DNA of 5,686 nucleotides from Thermoplasmata archaeon (GTDB lineage: Archaea; Thermoplasmatota; Thermoplasmata; Lutacidiplasmatales; UBA184). The translations under genes and the position numbers were made by a program. The stretch is taken from assembly GCA_030043855.1 (NCBI GenBank), contig JASHWW010000037.1:1-5686 (forward strand), written 5' to 3'. The notes below the pieces were generated by a model. That model was not told the DNA's origin. It saw only the letters and a list, made by a program, of their open reading frames with translations, and searched no databases. Of the stretch, positions 1 through 5,686 are shown in pieces. Every line of letters starts with the position of its first letter. Within the stretch, counting starts at the first letter, position 1.

Positions 1-864
1 CTCGCGGTCGAGCTCCGGCGTCGCGCGGTCCCGTTCCCGGTCGCTCGACGGGAGGGCGCCGTCGACCTGTGTGGGACGGGTGGAGCGGGCGTTCGGTCGT
101 TCAACGTCTCGACCGTGAGCGCCCTGGTCGTGGCTGCGGCCGGCGTCCCCGTCGTGAAGCACGGCAATCGGAGCGCGCGGGGCCCGTGCGGGTCGAGCGA
201 TCTTCTGGTCGCGCTCGGGCTTCCCGTGACGACCTCGGTCGCGTTCGCCCGAGAGAGCTACCGGAAGTACCGGATCGCCTTCTTGCACGCACCGTTGTTC
301 CACCCCGCCACACGGATCGTGGCAGACGCCCGTCGCGCGCTGGGGATCCCCACGATCTTCAATCGACTGGGGCCGCTCGCAAATCCGGCGGAGGTCCCGT
401 TCCAGCTCACCGGAACCGGGACCCGTGCGGCCCGCGTCGCCACGGCCGGCGCCCTCGCCGCGCTGCGCGTCCGGCGCGCGCTGGTCGTGACCTCGGCCGA
501 GGGGGCGGACGAATTCTCGCCCCGCGCTCGGACGCTCGGCATCGAGTGGACCGGTCGACGGATGGTCCCGCGAACGTTCGAACCCCGGACGTTGCTCGCC
601 GGGGAAGATCGGCGCGGCGATTGGGGACCCATGGCGCCCCCCGCCGCCGCGGACGAGACCTGCCGGTTGCTCGCCGGTGGGGGAGGCGCCCGACGCGGCG
701 CCGTCCTGCTCACGAGCGGCGCGGCCATCTGGGTCGCCGGTCGCACACCGACCCTGAGCGCGGGGATTTCGGCTGCTCGCGAAGCCCTCGACGATGGACG
801 GGCCGAACAACTGTTAGAGGAACTGCGACGTCTCGGACGACGATACCCCGGGGAGGCGAGCTAA
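1..864 (+). CDS. trpD: Anthranilate phosphoribosyltransferase, 5'-truncated by the window edge
   Basis: Transfers phosphoribose from PRPP to anthranilate, the second step of the tryptophan branch, in the cytoplasm. The reading frame is open from base 1, so the start lies upstream. The visible part is 287 residues; alignment with the archaeal enzyme suggests about 54 N-terminal residues of the helical domain are missing. Visible motifs, in fragment numbering: GTGG at 25-28 (PRPP loop), NVST at 35-38, KHGNR at 53-57, GSSDLL at 64-69, HPA at 101-103, R111 (equivalent to Arg164 of the Sulfolobus solfataricus enzyme), FNRLGPLANP at 120-129, and the metal-binding pair D170-E171. Two conserved positions are changed: GTGGD reads GTGGA (A29) and FLFA reads FLHA (H96). 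The C-terminus looks complete. The TAA stop is one base before the trpC start, so it is in the same operon. The identification is firm; catalytic behaviour is uncertain because of the substitutions. Confidence 0.96.
   Translation, partial: LAVELRRRAVPFPVARREGAVDLCGTGGAGVRSFNVSTVSALVVAAAGVPVVKHGNRSARGPCGSSDLLVALGLPVTTSVAFARESYRKYRIAFLHAPLFHPATRIVADARRALGIPTIFNRLGPLANPAEVPFQLTGTGTRAARVATAGALAALRVRRALVVTSAEGADEFSPRARTLGIEWTGRRMVPRTFEPRTLLAGEDRRGDWGPMAPPAAADETCRLLAGGGGARRGAVLLTSGAAIWVAGRTPTLSAGISAAREALDDGRAEQLLEELRRLGRRYPGEAS
851..859 (+). promoter_or_regulatory. Shine-Dalgarno site for trpC, inside the end of trpD
   Basis: GGGAGGCGA differs by one base from the archaeal-type SD GGAGGTGA and ends 6 nt before the GTG at 866. 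It supports GTG 866 as the trpC start over the in-frame ATGs at 884 and 896. It lies within the last codons of trpD, so translation of the two genes is probably coupled. Confidence 0.7.
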
Positions 865-865
865 C

Positions 866-1669
866 GTGCGGTTCCTGTCGGAGATGATCCCCGCCATGCG
901 CGAAGAGGTCGCCGCCGCCACGTACGGCGAGGGTCTCCCCGCGCCGAGAGCCATCCCCCCGAGCTTCCGGGCCGCCATCGAGCGCCACGCCAGCGACGGG
1001 GCGATCGTAGCCGAATACAAGCGGGTCTCTCCCGGGCGACCCGGCGCCATCGGGGCCCCGCGGACCGTCGCGGAGTTCGTGGCGGCGACCAACGTACCGT
1101 CCGTGGCCGCGTACTCGTGCCTCGCCACCGGACCGGCGTTTCACGGCTCCCCCGGGGATGTGGCCGCGCTTGCGTCGGCATCGGGGAAGCCGGTACTGTT
1201 CAAGGATTTCGTCATCGACCCCCGGCAGATCACCGCCGCTCGCCGCGCGGGGGCGAGCGCGATCCTGCTGATCGCGAGGCTCCAGACGGAGCGTTGGCTT
1301 CCGATGCCGCTCGGCGAGCTGGCGGAGCGAGCGCGGGCGGCGGGGCTCCAGGTCGTCCTGGAATTCCACGCCCCGGCAGAATTATCTCTCGCCGACGAGC
1401 TGCGCGCGGACGTGTACGGGGTGAACGTCCGCGATCTCGACAGTCTCGATTTCGAGCCCCAGCGTGCCGCCCGGACGATCCGCGGCGCAGTCCGGCGGGG
1501 ACTGCGCCCTCTGCTCGGGATGAGCGGGGTCGGCTCGCCGGACGATGCGGCCGCCTTGTGGAAGCTCGGCGTGGACGGGATCCTCGTCGGAACGGCCCTG
1601 GCCCGGTCGGATCGTCCCGGCGCATTCGCCGACTCCCTCCGTGCCGCTCGCCGCGGGGTCGTGCCATGA
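866..1669 (+). CDS. trpC: Indole-3-glycerol-phosphate synthase
   Basis: Closes the ring of 1-(carboxyphenylamino)-1-deoxyribulose 5-phosphate, with loss of CO2 and water, to give indole-3-glycerol phosphate. This is a single-domain TIM barrel of 267 residues, a normal length, not fused to TrpF. Visible motifs: AEYKRVSP at 49-56 (E50 and K52), LFKDF at 111-115 (K113, the general-acid lysine), LLI at 134-136, VLEFH at 164-168 (E166, catalytic glutamate), GVNVRDL at 185-191 (N187), and a phosphate-binding LVGTAL near 240-245. The usual ESG(I/V) after strand 7 reads MSGV (M219, S220), so the position of Glu210 in the Sulfolobus solfataricus enzyme is methionine. The SVLTE segment after strand 3 is also divergent (YSCLAT at 83-88). 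The start is GTG 866 with a good SD site. It sits 1 nt after trpD and overlaps trpF by 4 nt (ATGA). The family is clear from five retained active-site motifs. Confidence 0.94.
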   Translation: MRFLSEMIPAMREEVAAATYGEGLPAPRAIPPSFRAAIERHASDGAIVAEYKRVSPGRPGAIGAPRTVAEFVAATNVPSVAAYSCLATGPAFHGSPGDVAALASASGKPVLFKDFVIDPRQITAARRAGASAILLIARLQTERWLPMPLGELAERARAAGLQVVLEFHAPAELSLADELRADVYGVNVRDLDSLDFEPQRAARTIRGAVRRGLRPLLGMSGVGSPDDAAALWKLGVDGILVGTALARSDRPGAFADSLRAARRGVVP

Positions 1670-2302
1670 GGACGTTCGTGAAGTTCTGCGGGATCACCGA
1701 CCCCGAGGTCCTCGCGGAGGTTCCGGCGGGGGGCGCCGCCGGATTCGTCGTCGACGTGGCGGGCTCCCCACGGACGCTGGCGCCGGAAGCGGCCGCCCGC
1801 ATGATCGACCGCGTCCCCTCGGAGGCCGAGGCGTGGGCCGTCGTCGTCCGGCCGTCCGCCGAGCTCATTCACCGTCTGTTCGACGAGGTCGGGGTCGACC
1901 GAGTCCAGGTCTACGGGGAGATCCCTCCCGGTCTCGAATTCCTCGAGATCCACCACATCGTCCCGTCCCTGGCGATCCCGCCGACGCCCGTCGCGGAGCT
2001 TCCGACGGTGCCCCCGGCGGAGGACCACCCGCGGATCCACCTCGATGCCGCCGGTCAACCCCTGCCCGGTGGGAGCGGGGTCCGCCCCGACTGGAGCACG
2101 TGCGCGCAACTCGTCGATCGGGACCCCGGGCGCAAGTTCGTCCTCGCCGGCGGGCTGACGCCGGAGAACGTCGGCGACGCCCTGTCGACCGTTCGGCCGT
2201 GGGGGGTCGACGTCTCCTCGGGGATCGAATCCGCGCCGGGTCGCAAGGACCCCGAACGGATGCGCGCCTTCGTCCGGGCGGTCGAGACGTTCGAGCACGG
2301 CC

Positions 2303-2310
<8 letters not shown>
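1666..2310 (+). CDS. trpF: Phosphoribosylanthranilate isomerase
   Basis: Catalyses the Amadori rearrangement of N-(5'-phosphoribosyl)anthranilate, producing the TrpC substrate. This is a 214-residue single-domain TIM barrel, of usual size. Visible motifs: VKFCGIT at 5-11 with the catalytic-base cysteine C8, SPR at 34-36 with R36, VQVYG at 80-84 (usually VQLHG), LD at 126-127 with the general acid D127, GGSG at 135-138 (usually GGTG), LAGGLTPENV at 160-169, and DVSSGIES at 182-189 followed by GRKD at 192-195 (phosphate binding). The start ATG overlaps the trpC stop as ATGA, and I see no clear SD before it, which suggests coupling to trpC translation. A longer open frame runs upstream, but that part overlaps trpC and is not family-like. 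The identification is firm; the His-to-Tyr change in the QLHG motif is a minor oddity. Confidence 0.96.
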
Positions 2311-3449
<1,139 letters not shown>

Positions 3450-3472
<23 letters not shown>

Positions 3473-4271
3473 GCAATCTCGCCGAGCCGCCCGGCCGATC
3501 GCCCTCCCCTACCTCATGGTGGACCGAGCCCGCGCGCGAACGCTGGGCCCGACCGTCGACGCTCTGGCGGCCGCGGGCGCCGCCGGGGTCGAGCTCGGGT
3601 ATCCGTTCAGCGATCCGATCGCCGACGGGCCGACGCTGTCCGCCGCGGCCCAGACCGCGCTCGGGCATCGGACGGGGTGGTCCGACCTGCTGGCGGCCGC
3701 GACGACAACGTCCCGCCGACTTCCGACGGCGGTGATGACCTACGCGAACCCCGTATGGCGACACGGACTGGATCCCGCGATGGCCGCGCTCGCCGGAGCC
3801 GGAGCGACCGGATTGATCGTGCCGGATCTCTCCCTCGAAGAGTCCGGCCCATGGGTGCGCGCCAGCGCGCGGCATGGCTTGTCCCTCGTACTTTTGGCGG
3901 CGCCGGGGACCTCGGCCGCTCGCGTCCGGCGGCTGGCGCGGACGTCTCGCGGCTTTCTCTACCTCGTCTCGCGGTACGGGACCACGGGCGCCGGTTCTCC
4001 GGCGGCGGCTCGACAGCTCCGCGCGATCGTGTCGGTCGCCCACCGCGCGGTACCGGCGCGACCGGTCCTCGTGGGATTCGGGATTCGGGACCGTGCGACC
4101 GCCGCGGCGGCGTTCGCCGCCGGAGCGGACGGCTTCATCGTTGGTTCGGCCCTCGAAGAGCGGATCGCCTCCGGGGCTCGTCCCCGGGCGATCGGCGCCT
4201 GGTTCCGGACCCTCCTCCCCACGGCCGGCGCTCCGAACGGACGGGGAACGGGACGAACGAACTCTCTATAG
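3450..4271 (+). CDS. trpA: Tryptophan synthase alpha chain
   Basis: Cleaves indole-3-glycerol phosphate to indole and glyceraldehyde 3-phosphate and passes indole to TrpB. It is a TIM barrel of 273 residues, a usual length. Visible motifs: VELGYPFSDPIADGP at 47-61 with catalytic E48 and D59 (E. coli Glu49 and Asp60), MTYANP at 96-101, VPDLSLEE at 124-131, YLVSRYGTTG at 171-180 with the loop-6 threonine T179, GFGI at 209-212, and GFIVGSAL at 228-235 (phosphate binding). The first conserved loop, usually AGDP after PYL, reads MVDRAR at 23-28, so the Gly-Asp-Pro is missing. GTG 3450 is chosen because a good SD precedes it and it preserves the first strand; the ATG at codon 23 would remove that strand. 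The last 15 or so residues (Gly/Arg/Thr/Asn-rich) extend beyond the fold, and their DNA overlaps the candidate promoter of the next gene. Confidence 0.96.
4258..4270 (+). promoter_or_regulatory. Candidate archaeal promoter inside the 3' end of trpA
   Basis: CGAAC (BRE-like, 4258-4262) is followed by CTCTATA, with TATA at 4267-4270. The TATA centre lies about 26-27 nt before the ATG at 4295, the distance expected if transcription starts at or next to the start codon (leaderless mRNA). The match is short and was found by eye. Similar geometry in front of the gene at 5269 adds some support. Confidence 0.45.
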
Positions 4272-4294
4272 ACGGCCGTCCCCTTCCGGAGGAC

Positions 4295-5188
4295 ATGGCA
4301 GCGGACCCCGCCGCTCCCGCTCCGACCGCACCGACCGACGCACCGACGACCGCGACCCCCGGTCCCCCGCCCGCGGGCCCTGGACCAACCGAGTCGGGAG
4401 CCCCGGCCCCGGCGCACCCGCCGCCGACGCGGACCTCCCGTCGCACGCTGGGACTCGTGGCCGCGGCTGCGGTCGTCGTCGTGGTGATCCTCGTCCTCGC
4501 CTTGGCGCTCAGCCACGGGGGCGGCGGCGGCTCGGGCGTCGGCGCCGCGGTAAGCTACGGAACCGCCCAATCGGCGGCCGGTGGGACCGCAACGTCCGCG
4601 ATCTACGGCCCGTGGACGCTCGGCGCCGCGATCGGAATCGTGCAGCCAGTGGGCGAAGTTCTTCCGACGGGCGGAAGTAGCAGCGGCTGCACGATCACCT
4701 CCACGAGCGGGGGGGCTCCCCCAAGTACGGTCTCGATTCCGGCGACGTCGGCGAACCTCTCTTCCGGGCTCGCCAGCGCCTGGTTCCTGCTCTACTACAA
4801 CGCCGCCGGCGATTTCCTCTTCGTCATCGTGGTCGGCGGATCGACCTATGGCGGGGTCGTCGAGGTGGGCCCCGACTGCAGCTCTCTGGTCTCGTCAGAT
4901 CTGGGGCCGCTCCCGGCCACCGTCCTCGCGAGCCCGACGGCGGCCGAGGACGCGTGGACCGGGGGTGCGGCCACCTTCGAATCGGCGAATCCGAACGCGA
5001 CGTCGCTCGAGGTGATCCTCCTCGGCACCCCGAGCGAGGGTGCGAACTATGTGTTCGAGTACTCGGAGTGTCAGTTCGCCGGCGAGGGGACCGAGATCAC
5101 CTCCCCATACTACATGATCGGAATCAATGCGACGAATGGCGCGGTCAGCGTCCCCGGGGAGACGTCCTCGGAACAGTGCTACTCGTAA
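4295..5188 (+). CDS. Single-pass membrane-anchored extracytoplasmic protein of unknown function
   Basis: I do not recognise this family. The product has 297 residues in four zones: a low-complexity Pro/Ala/Thr-rich segment (1-47), an RTSRR basic patch (46-50) then a Leu/Val/Ala transmembrane helix (about 53-72), a Gly-rich linker (75-84), and a domain of about 210 residues rich in Ser, Thr, Gly and acidic residues. Positive charges before the helix suggest N-terminus in, C-terminal domain outside. That domain has four cysteines (C132, C195, C259, C295), possibly two disulfides, and three N-glycosylation sequons (N154, N234, N278). The tail YYMIGINATNGAVSV weakly resembles the end of a PepSY-type unit (inference). 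ATG 4295 is the only sensible start: no earlier ATG/GTG/TTG lies nearby in frame, and the next GTG is within the transmembrane helix. GGAGG at 4288-4292 is only 2 nt from the ATG, too close for a normal SD, which favours a leaderless start. The gene lies 23 nt after trpA; nothing links it to tryptophan synthesis. Confidence 0.85.
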   Translation: MAADPAAPAPTAPTDAPTTATPGPPPAGPGPTESGAPAPAHPPPTRTSRRTLGLVAAAAVVVVVILVLALALSHGGGGGSGVGAAVSYGTAQSAAGGTATSAIYGPWTLGAAIGIVQPVGEVLPTGGSSSGCTITSTSGGAPPSTVSIPATSANLSSGLASAWFLLYYNAAGDFLFVIVVGGSTYGGVVEVGPDCSSLVSSDLGPLPATVLASPTAAEDAWTGGAATFESANPNATSLEVILLGTPSEGANYVFEYSECQFAGEGTEITSPYYMIGINATNGAVSVPGETSSEQCYS

Positions 5189-5234
5189 GCACCCTGCCCC
5201 ACGTACGACCGGCGCCGCCGTCACGTCGTCGGGC

Positions 5235-5246
5235 CGAACGATAAGT
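5235..5246 (+). promoter_or_regulatory. Candidate archaeal promoter for the HTH regulator
   Basis: CGAAC (5235-5239) is followed by the AT-rich step GATAAGT (5240-5246), the only such patch in the 80-nt spacer 5189-5268. Its centre is about 26 nt before the ATG at 5269, which predicts a leaderless transcript. No SD is seen directly before that ATG. The spacer shows no T-run, so no clear archaeal terminator for the preceding gene is visible. Confidence 0.5.
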
Positions 5247-5268
5247 GGGGAGACGGCGTCCTCGGCCC

Positions 5269-5686
5269 ATGCCGCGGGCGTCCGAGACCGCCGCGTCGTG
5301 GGTCCAGATCGCGCAAGCCCTGATCGCCCGGGAACTGGTCGAAACGAGCGGACTGCCCGAGCGACGTGCGGCCCGGGCGCTCGGCCTTGCCCCGTCGGCC
5401 GTGTCGCAGTACCTCTCGGGGCGACGGTTGGGCCGCGAGCTCTCCGGACTGATCGCCGACCCGCGGGTCCGGTCGATCGCCCGCGCGGCCGCCGAACGGC
5501 TCGTCGGAAGCGTCGCGGACCCCGCGGAGGCGCTCCCCATCGTCCTCGAAGCCGCGCGGGATCTGGCGAGCGAGGCGAAGCCGACCTCCCGGGGAGGGCG
5601 ACGGCCCAGCTCCTCGTCGGTCGCGGAGAGCCGCGCGCTCTCGCGGGCCCTCCACGCACGGATCGGGACCGAGCAGTCCGCGGTCG
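5269..5686 (+). CDS. HTH transcriptional regulator, archaeal COG2522-like (3'-truncated by the window edge)
   Basis: The frame is open from ATG 5269 to the end of the window, giving 139 residues without a stop. The N-terminal domain is a Cro/XRE-like helix-turn-helix: an opening helix with ALIARELVE (17-25), then the turn ERRAARALGLAPSAVSQYLSGRR (31-53), where AARALG is the second helix and PSAVSQYL the recognition helix. The AVSQYLSG(K/R)R pattern is typical of archaeal COG2522 proteins, which exist alone or fused to a C-terminal domain such as ThiN. A second helical region (about 66-103) is followed by a Ser/Arg-rich linker (105-121) and the start of another helix (about 122-132), so a further domain may follow outside the window. 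No cysteine occurs in the visible part, unlike many relatives with a Cys pair after the HTH. The ligand and target genes cannot be told from this sequence. A role in trp regulation is only a guess from position. Confidence 0.88.
   Translation, partial: MPRASETAASWVQIAQALIARELVETSGLPERRAARALGLAPSAVSQYLSGRRLGRELSGLIADPRVRSIARAAAERLVGSVADPAEALPIVLEAARDLASEAKPTSRGGRRPSSSSVAESRALSRALHARIGTEQSAV

Noticed and set aside
1117..1665. N-terminal extension of TrpF, an upstream part of the same open frame
   Set aside because: This part overlaps trpC, is Arg-rich and non-homologous; the family sequence begins at MRTFVKFCGIT (ATG 1666).
4288..4292. GGAGG as the SD for the gene at 4295
   Set aside because: Only 2 nt separate it from the ATG, shorter than functional spacing. 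It is kept as a possible remnant or secondary signal, not listed as a site.
3677..4294. N-terminal extension of the membrane protein frame back into trpA
   Set aside because: It is the out-of-frame reading of trpA, Arg/Gly-rich, with no plausible start codon near the real protein before ATG 4295.
5201..5234. GC-rich stretch with GGCGCC and ACGTACG/ACGTCGT elements, considered as a terminator hairpin
   Set aside because: The arms do not pair cleanly and no T-run follows, so it cannot be supported as a terminator or operator.

Overview
The window is a GC-rich stretch (roughly two thirds or more G+C by eye, with nearly all wobble positions G or C) holding the distal part of a tryptophan biosynthesis operon and two further genes, all on the + strand. 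The organism is most likely an archaeon. The last gene carries an HTH of the kind seen in archaeal COG2522 regulators, and two genes have TATA-like elements about 26-27 nt before their ATG, as in archaeal leaderless transcription. Shine-Dalgarno (SD) sites matching the archaeal-type GGAGGTGA occur inside the operon. A high-GC Thermoplasmatota lineage would fit, but that is inference from gene style, not proof.

Region 1 (1-4271) is trpD (5' end cut by the window edge), trpC, trpF, trpB and trpA. Gaps and overlaps are +1, -4, -8 and -23 nt, so the genes must be co-transcribed and probably translationally coupled. Together they carry anthranilate through phosphoribosyl-anthranilate (TrpD), its isomerised carboxyphenylamino form (TrpF) and indole-3-glycerol phosphate (TrpC) to L-tryptophan (TrpA + TrpB). 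The anthranilate synthase genes (trpE/trpG) and the operon promoter are not in the window and may lie upstream.

Region 2 (4295-5188) encodes an unrecognised 297-residue protein with a proline/alanine/threonine-rich N-terminus, one transmembrane helix and an extracytoplasmic domain with four cysteines. Its candidate promoter lies inside the 3' end of trpA. Region 3 (5189-5268) is an 80-nt spacer with a second candidate promoter. Region 4 (5269 to the window end) is the start of an HTH regulator, truncated by the window.

The most interesting signal is in the Trp enzymes. All are recognisable and full length apart from the trpD edge truncation, yet several strongly conserved positions are changed. 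TrpD has Ala and His at the positions of Asp83 and Phe149 of the Sulfolobus solfataricus enzyme, the same two positions as a known activating double mutant. TrpC has Met where Glu210 of the S. solfataricus enzyme is expected. TrpA lacks the usual Gly-Asp-Pro loop, while TrpB keeps its catalytic motifs. No CRISPR array, mobile element, tRNA or rRNA was seen.
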